64,000 nucleotides of DNA from Sphingomonas phyllosphaerae (GTDB lineage: Bacteria; Pseudomonadota; Alphaproteobacteria; Sphingomonadales; Sphingomonadaceae), in contig NZ_JAPYKH010000001.1 in the NCBI RefSeq assembly GCF_029623345.1, positions 186,001 to 250,000 of the forward strand, written 5' to 3'. Positions 15,284 to 23,962 of this stretch are shown here, one piece after another; within the stretch, counting starts at the first letter, position 1; every line of letters starts with the position of its first letter. A program made the position numbers and the translations under genes. The notes under the pieces are model-generated. The model was not told the DNA's origin. It saw nothing but the letters and a program-made list of their open reading frames with translations, and ran no database searches.

Positions 15284-16099
15284 CTACGCCCCGCCGGCGC
15301 GCGCCGTGGCGAGATGGTGGAGCACGATCCCGGAGGTGGTCGCGACGTTGAGCGAATCGAACCCCGCCGCCATCGCGATTCGCAGCGTGCGCGACCGCGC
15401 CATCAGTGTCGGCGCCAGCCCCGGTCCCTCGGCACCGAGCAGCACCGCGCTGCGCGGCGCGGGTCGCCATGCCGGCAGCGCGGTCGCACCCGCGGGGCTG
15501 AGCGCGACCGCCTCGACGCCGAAGCGTGCCAGCAGCGCGAGTGCGTCCTCGTCGCGTCGGAGGCGCGCGAACGGCACGGTCAACGCGGCGCCGACCGAGA
15601 CGCGGATGGCTTTACGATAGAGCGGGTCGCAGCAGTCGGCGTCGAGCAACACCGCGCCCACGCCGAAGGCCGCGGCGTTGCGGAAGATCCCGCCCATGTT
15701 GTCATGGTTGGCGATGCCGCTCAGCAGCAGCACGTCGCGCGGTGGCGTTGCGCCGCCCAGCAGCGCATCGGCGGGCAGGTCCGCGCTGCGCTGCCCGATC
15801 GCGAGCACGCCGCGGTGGAGCGGGAAGCCGGCGACGGCGTCGAGCACGCGCGGGGCGGCGAGATAGACCGGCGTGTCCGCGGGCAGCCGCGCCAGCAGCG
15901 GTGAGAGCGCCCCCGCGCGCTTGTCGGCGATCAGCAGCGAGGTCGCGCGATGCGTCGCGCTCTCCACCAGCTTCTCGAGCACGACAACGCCCTCGGCGAC
16001 GAACAAGCCGCGCCGTCCAACCAAATCGCGCTCGCGTATGTCGCGATAGGGCTCGACGCGCGGGTCGGCGGGGTCGACGATCGGGATCAACTGGGGCAC
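15284..16099 (-). CDS. SpoU/TrmH-family RNA 2'-O-ribose methyltransferase
   Basis: 271 residues from GTG 16099; sequence upstream is Arg-rich and not conserved-looking. An N-terminal substrate-binding domain (IREDLVGRRGLFVAEG-like, here RERDLVGRRGLFVAEG) precedes the SPOUT knot. Motif 1 is GIANHDNMGGIFRNAAAFG with the catalytic Arg, motif 2 LLGAEGPGL and motif 3 DSLNVATTSGIVLHH. The enzyme transfers methyl from SAM to a ribose 2'-OH in rRNA or tRNA; the exact site cannot be read from sequence. It faces the 16168 gene divergently. Confidence 0.88.
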   Translation of the reverse strand: MPQLIPIVDPADPRVEPYRDIRERDLVGRRGLFVAEGVVVLEKLVESATHRATSLLIADKRAGALSPLLARLPADTPVYLAAPRVLDAVAGFPLHRGVLAIGQRSADLPADALLGGATPPRDVLLLSGIANHDNMGGIFRNAAAFGVGAVLLDADCCDPLYRKAIRVSVGAALTVPFARLRRDEDALALLARFGVEAVALSPAGATALPAWRPAPRSAVLLGAEGPGLAPTLMARSRTLRIAMAAGFDSLNVATTSGIVLHHLATARAGGA

Positions 16100-16167
16100 G
16101 GCGTTGCCCGTACAGCATCGGGCGCTGCGTGCCACTCTCGGCCAGCGCCATAACGGAGCGACGGCGG

Positions 16168-16425
16168 ATGAGTGACGATCACGCGCGGGGCCAGCGCGAC
16201 GGCCTCCGGCTCGCACTCGCCCTCCTTGCGGCGGAGGAGGAGAAATGGGCTGCGCTGCTGGGCGAGAGCCGATCGGGGCGGACCAACCAGGTGCGCGCGG
16301 TACGGCACAAGACGTTACAGGTGGCGCAGCGCCGCGTACAAACCGCGCTCAATCGGCTGACGCCGCGGCAAGGCGAGACGATCGACGCCGAGCTCGCCGC
16401 CGCGCTCGACACGATCGGGTTGTGA
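16168..16425 (+). CDS. Hypothetical helical protein
   Basis: 85 residues, with GGAG nine bases before ATG 16168. It is entirely helical and charged (LALALLAAEEEKWAALLGES, RHKTLQVAQRRVQTALNRLT) and ends DAELAAALDTIGL. There is no cysteine, signal or membrane segment, and the family is not recognised. It is divergent from the RNA methyltransferase, with 68 bases between start codons, so the two probably share a promoter region. Confidence 0.55.
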   Translation: MSDDHARGQRDGLRLALALLAAEEEKWAALLGESRSGRTNQVRAVRHKTLQVAQRRVQTALNRLTPRQGETIDAELAAALDTIGL

Positions 16426-16665
16426 GCGAACCCAGGCGGAGGCGGAGGCGGTGCCGAACGCCGGCGGGGCGTACCTTCGTGATCCTGGCGCGCCTGGTTC
16501 TTCTGGCGTCGTCCTGAACTCCTCTCAGGATCGATCGCGCGGCGGACATCGCCGCTTTTGGGTCGATCGCCAACGCGCGCCGCCTACGCTTCCCCTGTGG
16601 ACCACGCCCGACACCTGACTTGATGACGCGAGGGGCCGAGGTCGGGAGCGGGGCGGCCGCACCGG

Positions 16666-17664
16666 CTAGTGCGCGTAGCGCGGCAGCACCCCCGCCACCA
16701 TCGTCCGCAGGCGGTAGACGCTGCTCGACGCCGTGATGTAGAGCGTGTGCCCGTCACCTGCGAAGGCAAGGTTGGCGGCGACCTCGGGCAGCACGATACG
16801 GCCGAGCACCTTGCCCGTAGGCGAGATCACGCGGATGCCGCCCGGGCCGGTCGCCCAGACGTTGCCGCGGCGATCGACCTTGAGCCCGTCCGCGCCGCCG
16901 GCCCCGCCCGCGGGAAAGCTGATCAGCACGCGTCGCCCCGACAGCGTCCCGCCGCGCCCGACTTTGTAGGCGTAGATCATGCCCGGCGGACCATAATCGG
17001 TGACGTACAACGTGCGTCCGTCGGGTGAGAAGCCGATGCCGTTAGGAAGCTTCAGGTCGGTGATCAACGGCGTCAGCGTGCCGCCGGCGTAGCGGAACAC
17101 CGCGTTGTACGGCAGCTGCTTGGCGGGATCGCTGTCCATGCCGTTGTAGAGGCCGAACGGCGGGTCGGTGAACCACAACGCGCCGTCCGCGGCGACGACG
17201 AGATCGTTGGGGCTGTTGAGCCGCTTGCCGCGATATTCGGCGATCACCGGCGTGACACGGCGATCGGCGCCGACGCGCACGATGCGGCGCGCGCCCATCT
17301 GCGCCATCAGCACGCTGCCGTCGCGATCGGGTACCATCCCGTTGGGACCGATGCTCTTGCCCGCCGGCGGGTTGGGGAGGCCGCCGGCGTTGGCGATCAG
17401 CTCCTCGACGCGACCGGACGGGTCGACCGCGCGCAGCGTGTCGCCGCTGACGTCGGAGAACCATAGCCGGCCGTCGTGCCACAGCGGGCCCTCGGTGAAG
17501 CCGAAGCCGGTCGCGACTTGCTCGACCGGCGTGCCCGGCGCGACCAGCGCGTCCAGCGCGGGATCGAGTCGCTCGACGCGCGCGCCACTCTGCTGCGCGA
17601 CGACGGGGGCGTGGAGCGCGAGCGGCGCGAGCAGCGCGGCGGCGAGCAGGGGAGCGATCCGCAT
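16666..17664 (-). CDS. Exported SMP-30/gluconolactonase-like protein
   Basis: 332 residues from ATG 17664; GTG 17670 two codons upstream overlaps the preceding stop (GTGA) and is the alternative. A Sec signal peptide (MRIAPLLAAALLAPLALHAP, VVAQQ) leads into a six-bladed propeller. Family marks are GFGFTEGPLWHDGRLWFSD (metal-binding Glu), SIGPNGMVPDRDGSVLMAQ, RLNSPNDLVVAADGALWFTD (Asn/Asp ligands), LKLPNGIGFSPDGRTLYVTD and GGADGLKVDRRGNVWATGP. The family hydrolyses sugar or other lactones using a divalent cation. It is third in a coupled minus-strand unit behind the bicupin and the small ABM-like protein, so a lactone intermediate in the periplasm is likely. Confidence 0.85.
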   Translation of the reverse strand: MRIAPLLAAALLAPLALHAPVVAQQSGARVERLDPALDALVAPGTPVEQVATGFGFTEGPLWHDGRLWFSDVSGDTLRAVDPSGRVEELIANAGGLPNPPAGKSIGPNGMVPDRDGSVLMAQMGARRIVRVGADRRVTPVIAEYRGKRLNSPNDLVVAADGALWFTDPPFGLYNGMDSDPAKQLPYNAVFRYAGGTLTPLITDLKLPNGIGFSPDGRTLYVTDYGPPGMIYAYKVGRGGTLSGRRVLISFPAGGAGGADGLKVDRRGNVWATGPGGIRVISPTGKVLGRIVLPEVAANLAFAGDGHTLYITASSSVYRLRTMVAGVLPRYAH

Positions 17665-17666
17665 GC

Positions 17667-18083
17667 TCACACCGCGTCGGTCAGCAGAACGAGATAGTCG
17701 CGGTTGAGCACGGTGCGCTCGATCAGCGGCCAATTGCGCTGGTGCACGGCCGAGTGGATCCAGACCTGACGCTGCTCCTCGCTCTCGTAGGTGAGCTGGA
17801 AGCGATAGTTCACCCCAGCGGGCGGCGCGGGCTGGCCTTGGATCACCGTACGGAGCTTGAGCATCTTGAGGTCGATGAAGCCGCGACCGCGGAAGCTCTG
17901 CGCGGCGGGCAGGAAATGCTGGTGGAAGGCATCGAGCATCTCCTGCTCGCGCGCCGGGTCGACGGCGAGGTCGCAGTAGAGCACGATCGGCTTGCGCGTC
18001 GGCGCGGCGGCGCGCGTAGCGCCGGGCAGGGCCGAGCCGGCACCTAGCGCGGCGATCAGTTGCAGGAGCGAGCGGCGTTGCAT
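17667..18083 (-). CDS. Exported ABM/Dabb-like small protein
   Basis: 138 residues from ATG 18083. The N-terminus MQRRSLLQLIAALGAGSALP has a twin-arginine followed by a hydrophobic stretch, so it is a probable Tat or Sec signal. The mature part, beginning KPIVLYCDLAVDPAREQEML then DAFHQHFLPAAQSFRGRGFI, has the ferredoxin-like fold pattern of antibiotic-biosynthesis-monooxygenase and stress-responsive dimeric alpha-beta barrel proteins. Catalysis (monooxygenation, isomerisation, lactone chemistry) cannot be decided from sequence. It lies between the bicupin and the lactonase with short spacing, and its stop overlaps the lactonase GTG. Confidence 0.65.
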   Translation of the reverse strand: MQRRSLLQLIAALGAGSALPGATRAAAPTRKPIVLYCDLAVDPAREQEMLDAFHQHFLPAAQSFRGRGFIDLKMLKLRTVIQGQPAPPAGVNYRFQLTYESEEQRQVWIHSAVHQRNWPLIERTVLNRDYLVLLTDAV

Positions 18084-18103
18084 CGGCAGGTCCTCTCCGA
18101 GGG

Positions 18104-18997
18104 TCAGCGTGGGGGAAGCGAAGCGGCGTAGGCGGCCTTCGCGGCGAGATCGCGCGCGACGCCGATCACCATTAGCTCGAGCGGTGCGGCGCCGGTGGCG
18201 CGCAGCGTACGCGCGGTGCCGACCTCGACCGGAAGCGCGTCGCCGGCGCGTAGCGCGGCGCGCTCGCCGGCGACCATCGCCTCGCCCGCGCCGGCGATGA
18301 CATAGACCATCTCGCTGATGCCCGGCGCGGCAGCGCCGTCGAGCGCGGCACCGGGGGGCACCAGCACATGGTCGACGAACGCCCACGGCGTGGTGAAGAC
18401 CTCGGGCCCGAGCAGCCGGCGCACGCGCGTGGTCCCCTGCGGCTTCAGCTTGTCGCGGTCGAATGTCACCGCGGCGAACTGCGCGATGCGATCGAGCGGG
18501 GCGCCCTCGCGCGAGTCGCCGAGGTCGAGATTGTCGTAGCGCTTCGTCTGGCCGACGTTGATGTTGAGCCACTGCACCGGCCGGTCCGAGGCGTTGTACA
18601 GCGCGTGCGCATGGCCCATCCGGTCGGGCACGGCCGCCGGTCCCGCGATCGTGGCGGTGCGGCCGTCGACGGTGAACTGCGCCTCGCCGTCGAGGATGAC
18701 GAACATTTCCTCGCACTGGTGGTGGAAATGCTGCCCGATCCCGCTGTGTGGCGCGATCACGCCGCGGTGGACGAAGATCAGGTTGGTCGAGAGCGCGTCG
18801 GCACCGAGCAGCGGCGCGAAGGCCATGGTCCCCGCGCCATCGTGCACCTTGGCAAGCTGGCGATAGCGGGTCGGGTCGGTGTGGCCGATGCGCGCCGCAA
18901 GCGGCCGCGGCGCGGGTGCCTGCTGTGCCGTAGCGGAGCCGGCCAGCGCCAGCGTGAGCAGCGCCGCGCGGCGTGCGAGCGATCCGGTCGCCTTCAC
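18104..18997 (-). CDS. Exported bicupin, dioxygenase-like
   Basis: 297 residues. A signal peptide (RRAALLTLALAGSATAQQ) is followed by two cupin domains. The first has a full metal motif, GIGQHFHHQCEEMFVILDG (H-x-H and Glu), with the second half containing PDRMGHAHALYN (third His). The second domain, at about 195-280, has the fold pattern (EMVYVIAGAGEAMVAGERAA) but lacks the histidines, so it is probably structural. The protein could be a metal-dependent dioxygenase or isomerase acting in the periplasm. It is the first gene of the minus-strand unit and is divergent from the MFS transporter at 19111. Confidence 0.78.
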   Translation of the reverse strand: MKATGSLARRAALLTLALAGSATAQQAPAPRPLAARIGHTDPTRYRQLAKVHDGAGTMAFAPLLGADALSTNLIFVHRGVIAPHSGIGQHFHHQCEEMFVILDGEAQFTVDGRTATIAGPAAVPDRMGHAHALYNASDRPVQWLNINVGQTKRYDNLDLGDSREGAPLDRIAQFAAVTFDRDKLKPQGTTRVRRLLGPEVFTTPWAFVDHVLVPPGAALDGAAAPGISEMVYVIAGAGEAMVAGERAALRAGDALPVEVGTARTLRATGAAPLELMVIGVARDLAAKAAYAASLPPR

Positions 18998-19110
18998 CTG
19001 TTCCTCCCCGTCGCGCCCGACTTCGCCGGGCTTTACGCACGCTTACAACGGCTCTACACAGAATCATATAGGATATAATGCGGTGCCGACGCCGCTCGTC
19101 CGGGAGAGCG
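18998..19110. promoter_or_regulatory. Divergent promoter region between bicupin and MFS genes
   Basis: 113 bases separate the two start codons. TATAAT at 19074-19079 is well placed to serve the plus-strand MFS gene, although I find no matching -35. GGGAG at 19102-19106 is the MFS ribosome binding site. A regulator for this pair of units is not adjacent; the LacI protein at 21517-22626 is a candidate, but no GGTAACGTTACC copy is present here. Confidence 0.4.
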
Positions 19111-20427
19111 ATGATGACGGGAGCGGGGCGGAGCAACGTCCGGGTGAAACTGGTGGCGATGCTGTTCGTCATCAGCGCAATCGCCTTCCTTGATCGCACC
19201 AATATCTCGGTTGCCGGCGTGCAGATGCGGCAGGAGTATGCGATCGACCAGATCCGGCTCGGCTGGGTCTTCAGCGCCTTCCTGATCGGCTATGCGGCAT
19301 TCCAAGTGCCCGCGGGATGGCTGGCGGCGCGGATCGGACCGCGCCGGCTGCTGACGCTCGCCCTGCTGTGGTGGGGCGTGTTCAGCGTGGCCACCGCCTG
19401 GGTGCCGCCCGGCAGCGCGCACGCGATCACGCTGCTGATGCTGGTCCGCTTCGGCCTCGGCATCGGCGAGGCGGCGGTCTATCCCTCGGGCAATCAGTTC
19501 GTCTCGCGCTGGGTGCCGGCGCAGGAGCGCGGCAAGGCCAATGGCCTCATTTTCGCGGGCGTCGGCGCGGGCTCGGGACTGACGCCGCCGCTGATCAGCG
19601 CGGTGGTCGCGTACGGCGGCTGGCGCGCGTCCTTCTACGTCTGCGCGCTGATCGGGCTGGTCGCGGCGATCGTGTGGTTCACCGTCGCGCGCGATCGGCC
19701 GCAGGACCATTCAGCGGTGAACGCGGCCGAGCTGGCGCACATCGAGTCGGGGCTGCCCGACGCGCTCGAGAGCGCAGCCGGGCCGATCCCGTGGCGCGCG
19801 ATCCTGGCGAGCCGCGCGGTATGGGGGCTGTTTCTCAGCTATTTCGCGTTCGGCTATGTCATCTGGATCTTCTTCAGCTGGTTCTTCATCTACCTCGCCG
19901 AGGCGCGCGGGCTGGATCTGAAGTCGAGCGCGCTGTTCGGCATGGCGCCGTTCCTGGCGATGACGGTCGGCTGCCTCGCCGGTGGCGTGATCAACGACGC
20001 GGTGTCGCGGCGGCACGGCCTCTATTGGGGACGATCGGGGCTGGCGATGCTGTCCTTCGCGCTGACCGCCTTGTTCCTGCTGATCGGCTCGCAGGTCGAT
20101 AGCGCACCACTCGCGGTGCTGACGCTCGCGCTGGGCGGCGGCGCGATCTACCTGTCGCAAAGCTCCTTCTGGTCGGTCACCGCGGATATCGCGGGGCGTC
20201 ACACCGGCGTGGTGTCGGGGCTGATGAACGTCGGCTGCCAGGTCGGCGGCGCGATGACCGCCTCGCTGACGCCATGGATCGCGGCGCGCTACGGCTGGGC
20301 GGCGGCGTTCGGCACCGGCGCGGGCGTGGTGGTGCTCGGCATCGCGGCCTGGGCGATGGTCGACCCGCGCCGGCTGATCGGCGCCGAACGCACGCCGAGC
20401 CATGATCCCGCGGTCGTCGCGGCATAG
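19111..20427 (+). CDS. MFS transporter, anion:cation symporter type
   Basis: 438 residues from ATG 19111 (ATG 19114 is equally possible). Twelve hydrophobic segments can be counted. The first loop carries the family pattern FLDRTNISVAGVQMRQEY, and the 2-3 loop has GWLAARIGPRRLL (MFS motif A). An N-terminal TM4 region with FGLGIGEAAVYPSGNQFVSRW matches the ACS family, whose members import hexuronates, glucarate or aromatic acids with protons. It is followed at 27 bases by an exported cupin and is divergent from the bicupin, so it probably imports the product of the periplasmic enzymes. Confidence 0.88.
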   Translation: MMTGAGRSNVRVKLVAMLFVISAIAFLDRTNISVAGVQMRQEYAIDQIRLGWVFSAFLIGYAAFQVPAGWLAARIGPRRLLTLALLWWGVFSVATAWVPPGSAHAITLLMLVRFGLGIGEAAVYPSGNQFVSRWVPAQERGKANGLIFAGVGAGSGLTPPLISAVVAYGGWRASFYVCALIGLVAAIVWFTVARDRPQDHSAVNAAELAHIESGLPDALESAAGPIPWRAILASRAVWGLFLSYFAFGYVIWIFFSWFFIYLAEARGLDLKSSALFGMAPFLAMTVGCLAGGVINDAVSRRHGLYWGRSGLAMLSFALTALFLLIGSQVDSAPLAVLTLALGGGAIYLSQSSFWSVTADIAGRHTGVVSGLMNVGCQVGGAMTASLTPWIAARYGWAAAFGTGAGVVVLGIAAWAMVDPRRLIGAERTPSHDPAVVAA

Positions 20428-20453
20428 TGACACAACAGAGGAGGGGAGCGACC

Positions 20454-21413
20454 ATGATCCATCTGATCCGACGCCGCGCGCGCGTCGCCGCTGCGGCCGC
20501 CGCGGCACTGCTGCTCACCGCGCAGGCGCCCCGCCCGGCACCGCCCGCGCCGGTCGAGATGTGGGTGCCCAAGAAGACGCCCTACGCCGCTTATGACACG
20601 CCCAATCGGCCGTGGTGGAAGCTCGCCGACGTGCTCGCGCTTCACCGCGGCGCGAGCGACTGGTCGCAGCCCATCGTGCGCAACCGCGACATCGTCGCCG
20701 ACTGGCACCAGCAGGGAGCCAACAAGCGCACCACCGAGGTAGCTTACTCGGACAATCGCACCGCGATCATCGTGTGGGGCGGGCAGCTGCGCGTCGCGAT
20801 CGCGGGGCAGCCGAGCTTCGTTGCGGGCAAAGGCTTCGAGATCGACGTGCCGCTGCGCGTGCCCTTCACGCTGGAGACTGTCGGCGACCAGCCCGCGCTG
20901 TGGTTCGAGATCCACGCCGCGGCGGACATGCCGCTCTATCCGGTGGCGAGCACCACCGAGCGGCCGCGCGACGTCGCCGGCTTCCACTATGAGCGGCGGC
21001 TGGCCGCGGGCGGGGCGGGCACGCCCGACGACGCCAATCCCTTGTACCTCGATTACTACAAGGACGTGGTCCAGGGCGGAGCGCGCGCTACCGCCTTCGT
21101 GGCGACGCAGCACCTGTTCGTGAACAACATTCGCGGTCGCGCCACGCCGACGCCACCTTCCTCCAACCTCGGCCACTTCCACGTCGGCTATGACGAGTTC
21201 TGGTTCGTGATGGAGGGCAACGTCGACCTGCAGATCGAGGGCGAGCCGCTGATCAAGGCCGCTGCACCCGGCGACGTGCTGATCGCGAAGCAGGGGCGCT
21301 GGCACCGCGCCAGCTTCGGCGGCCCGGAGGGGCAGATGGGGACGCGCGTGGCGGTCAACCCCTACCCAATGGGGTTGCACGGCTATAGCGTCGAATCGCG
21401 CGGGCGGCAGTGA
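20454..21413 (+). CDS. Exported cupin-domain protein
   Basis: 319 residues from ATG 20454, with GAGGGGAG just upstream. The N-terminus (RRRARVAAAAAAALLLTAQA) is a signal peptide. The C-terminal domain has a complete cupin metal site: GHFHVGYDEFWFVMEGNVDL (H-x-H-x4-E) and PGDVLIAKQGRWHRASF (second-motif His). The N-terminal half (about 85-165) has a related beta-rich pattern without a clear metal motif. It follows the MFS gene by 27 bases. Together with the divergent bicupin it gives two different exported cupins in one locus. Confidence 0.75.
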   Translation: MIHLIRRRARVAAAAAAALLLTAQAPRPAPPAPVEMWVPKKTPYAAYDTPNRPWWKLADVLALHRGASDWSQPIVRNRDIVADWHQQGANKRTTEVAYSDNRTAIIVWGGQLRVAIAGQPSFVAGKGFEIDVPLRVPFTLETVGDQPALWFEIHAAADMPLYPVASTTERPRDVAGFHYERRLAAGGAGTPDDANPLYLDYYKDVVQGGARATAFVATQHLFVNNIRGRATPTPPSSNLGHFHVGYDEFWFVMEGNVDLQIEGEPLIKAAAPGDVLIAKQGRWHRASFGGPEGQMGTRVAVNPYPMGLHGYSVESRGRQ

Positions 21414-21452
21414 CGCTGGAAGGGCGTCACTCGCGTCTTAGCTCACCCGTGT

Positions 21453-21500
21453 TCCTGCGAAGGCAGGAGCGCAACACTGGGCTCCGGCATTCGCCGGAGC
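21453..21500. repeat. REP-like paired palindromes
   Basis: Two stem-loops with 4-base loops: TCCTGC-GAAG-GCAGGA (21453-21468) and GCTCCGGC-ATTC-GCCGGAGC (21481-21500). They lie between the convergent cupin and LacI genes. The same layout recurs at 54155-54228 and, more loosely, at 42550-42636 and 60401-60472. Confidence 0.8.
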
Positions 21501-21516
21501 ACAACTCAGCCGCGAG

Positions 21517-22626
21517 CTATTGCGCCGGCGGCGCCGTCGACTCGCGCTCGACCAGCACATGATCGAGCACGCGCGCGACGCAGCGTGGGCCTTTGCCCTG
21601 CGCCGCGCGCATCTCGTCGATCAGCAGCCGCAGCGCCTCCCCCGCCAGCTCCTGCACCGGCTGGCGGATCGTGGTCAGCGGCGGCCATAGCGTCGTCGCG
21701 GCGATGCTGTCGTCCATGCCGGCCACGGTGAGGTCGCGCGGCACGTCAAGATGGCGGCGATGCGCGACCGAGACGACCGCGGCGGCCATGTCGTCGTTGC
21801 TCGCGAAGATCGCGCTCGGCGGCGCGGCGGAGTCGAGCAGCCGCTCGCCCGCGACCAATCCCGAGGCGTAGCTGAAGTCGCCCTGCGCAACGCAGGTCTC
21901 CACCCCCGCTTCGCGCGCGGCCTCGCTGAAGCCGGCGAGCCGCTCGGCGCTGGCGGTCTGGTCGGGGTTGCCGACGATGAAGCCGAGTCGGCGATGGCCC
22001 AGCGCGATCAAGTGGCGGGTCATGTCGTGGGCGGCGCGGCGATCGTCGATGCCGACCGAGATGGCGTCGGCCACGCGCCCCGCCACCACCGCCAGCGGGA
22101 GCCCCGCGTCACGCAGGATCTGCCGCACCGCGCCCGACTCTCCCAGCGGCGGCGTCAGGATCACGCCGCCGATGCCCGAGGCGATCAGCTGCTCGATCTC
22201 GTCATGGGTCGGCACGCCGCCCTGCTTGCCTTTAAGCAGGATCAGCTGCGCCGCGCGCGCCGAGGCTTCCTCGAACACGCCGGCGAGGAAGCCGCTCATG
22301 AAGGCCGCGCTGGGATTGGCGTAGATCACGCCGATACGCAGCTCGCGCGAAGTGACGAGGCTGCGCGCCGATAGGTTGGGCGTGTAGTTGAGTTCGCGGA
22401 TCGTGGCGTTGACAAGCACGCGCGTTTCCTCGCGCACGCCAGGATCGCCGTTGATCACGCGCGAGACCGTCATCGGCGACACGCCGGCCTGTTTGGCCAC
22501 GTCGATGATCGTCACCCCGCGGCGACGTCCTCTCGGCTGGGGCACGTCGGTCCTTGCCTCCGCGCCGTCGCCCGCCGACCGCGCCTCACGTGGACCGACC
22601 TGCATCGCGGCGGGACACTGCGTCAA
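21517..22626 (-). CDS. LacI-family transcriptional regulator
   Basis: 369 residues as drawn; a start at the internal Met (residue 8) is also possible. The helix-turn-helix at about 38-60 reads VTIIDVAKQAGVSPMTVSRV followed by the hinge helix LNYTPNLSARSL. The periplasmic-binding-protein-like effector domain follows (RIGVIYANPSAAFMSGFLAG, GVILTPP, IGFIVGNP-type strand and IFASNDDMAAAVV). It is divergently transcribed from the MFS / GH43 operon, with a perfect palindrome between them. It very probably represses that operon and possibly itself, with a xylose-derived sugar as inducer (inference). Confidence 0.88.
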   Translation of the reverse strand: MTQCPAAMQVGPREARSAGDGAEARTDVPQPRGRRRGVTIIDVAKQAGVSPMTVSRVINGDPGVREETRVLVNATIRELNYTPNLSARSLVTSRELRIGVIYANPSAAFMSGFLAGVFEEASARAAQLILLKGKQGGVPTHDEIEQLIASGIGGVILTPPLGESGAVRQILRDAGLPLAVVAGRVADAISVGIDDRRAAHDMTRHLIALGHRRLGFIVGNPDQTASAERLAGFSEAAREAGVETCVAQGDFSYASGLVAGERLLDSAAPPSAIFASNDDMAAAVVSVAHRRHLDVPRDLTVAGMDDSIAATTLWPPLTTIRQPVQELAGEALRLLIDEMRAAQGKGPRCVARVLDHVLVERESTAPPAQ

Positions 22627-22697
22627 TGGTATCGATCGCGCCGCGATCTGCTAGCGAGCGCTTGTCAGCGGCGGGTCTACCCGCGTACGACGATGCT

Positions 22698-22709
22698 GGT
22701 AACGTTACC
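22698..22709. promoter_or_regulatory. LacI-type operator palindrome GGTAACGTTACC
   Basis: A perfect 12-base inverted repeat centred on CG, the usual form for LacI-family sites. It lies between the LacI gene and the MFS gene, 11 bases before the MFS start and directly against its ribosome binding site (GAGGAGGG, 22709-22716). Binding here would block transcription into the MFS / GH43 operon. Confidence 0.75.
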
Positions 22710-22720
22710 GAGGAGGGCGG

Positions 22721-23962
22721 GTGGCGCGGTTCCCCTATGTGCGCTGGACGATTATCGCGCTGTTCGTCGGCGCGATGGTGATCAACTATCTCGCGCGCAG
22801 CGTGCTCGGGGTCGCCGCGCCCGCGATCATGGCCGAGCAGTCGATCTCCTCGGCGCAATATTCCTGGATCACCGGCGCGTTCCAGTTCGGCATCATGTTC
22901 CAGCCGGTAGCGGGGTATCTGCTCGACGTGATCGGGCTGAAGATCGGCTTCACCCTGTTCGTGGCGCTGTGGTCGCTGATCACCGTCGGGCACGGGTTGG
23001 CGACGGGCTGGCTCGGCTTCGCCGGCCTGCGCGGCGCGCTCGGCCTCGTCGAGGGCTCGGCGCAGCCCGCGGGCATGAAGGTGGTGGCAGAATGGTTTCC
23101 CGCGCGCGAGCGCGGCGTCGCGGGCGGTATTTACCAGATCGGTGCCTCGTTTGGTGCGGTGTTCGCGCCGCCGCTGGTTGCCTGGGCGGTGTTCCATCAC
23201 AGTTGGCGCGCCGCTTTCTTCGTCGCCGGCGGGCTGGGGCTGCTGTGGGTCGTGGCCTGGCTGCTGTGGTACGCACCCCCCGCGCGCCACCGGCTGATTA
23301 CAGCGGGCGAGCGACAGCTGATCGCGGACGGGCAGGAGGCGGCGCTGGCGCAGCACCGCCACCGACCGCCGCTGGGCGAGCTGCTGCGCCGGCGCAACCT
23401 GTGGGCAATCGCCGGGGCGCGCTTCCTCGCCGATCCGGTGTGGGGCATGCTGTCGCTGTGGATGCCGCTGTACCTCGTCCAAGCGCGCCACTTCGATCTC
23501 AAGCAGATCGCGCTCTTCGCCTGGTTGCCCTTCCTCGCCGCGGACCTCGGCTGCCTGTTCGGCCCGGCGGTGGTGGCCTGGCTGCAGCGCCGCGGGGTGA
23601 GCCTGATCGACGCGCGGCGCAGCGCCTTCACGCTCGGCGCGGTGCTGATGACGGGAATGATCTTCGTCGGCACGGTGACAAGCCCGGTCGCGGCGGTGGC
23701 ACTGCTGTGCGTCGGCGGCTTCGCGCACCAGACGCTATCGGTCACCGTGATCACGATGGTGTCCGACCTCTTCCCGCAAGACCAGGTGGCGACCGCGACC
23801 GGCATTTCGGGAACGGCCGCCAACCTCGGCGTGCTGATCTTCACGCTGGTGCTGGGGGCGTTGGTCGACCAGGTCGGCTACCAGCCCTTCTTCATCCTGC
23901 TCGGCCTGCTCGACCTCGTCGGCGCCGCGCTGCTCTGGACGAACATCCGAAAGCCGTCATGA
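22721..23962 (+). CDS. MFS sugar or sugar-acid transporter
   Basis: 413 residues from GTG 22721, with GAGGAGGG just upstream. About 12 membrane segments are visible. The opening VINYLARSVLGVAAPAIMAE and the TM4 region (GALGLVEGSAQPAGMKVVAE, WFPARERGVAGG) match ExuT-like anion:cation symporters. Its stop overlaps the GH43 start as ATGA, so the two are coupled. Import of xylose, xylobiose or a glucuronic-acid-decorated xylo-oligosaccharide is plausible from context. Confidence 0.87.
   Translation: MARFPYVRWTIIALFVGAMVINYLARSVLGVAAPAIMAEQSISSAQYSWITGAFQFGIMFQPVAGYLLDVIGLKIGFTLFVALWSLITVGHGLATGWLGFAGLRGALGLVEGSAQPAGMKVVAEWFPARERGVAGGIYQIGASFGAVFAPPLVAWAVFHHSWRAAFFVAGGLGLLWVVAWLLWYAPPARHRLITAGERQLIADGQEAALAQHRHRPPLGELLRRRNLWAIAGARFLADPVWGMLSLWMPLYLVQARHFDLKQIALFAWLPFLAADLGCLFGPAVVAWLQRRGVSLIDARRSAFTLGAVLMTGMIFVGTVTSPVAAVALLCVGGFAHQTLSVTVITMVSDLFPQDQVATATGISGTAANLGVLIFTLVLGALVDQVGYQPFFILLGLLDLVGAALLWTNIRKPS

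Noticed and set aside
22693..23958. Upstream extension of the GH43 frame to 955 codons
   Set aside because: The extra part is an out-of-frame reading of the MFS gene. The GH43 family starts at MTIRNPIL, with an ATGA overlap to the transporter.
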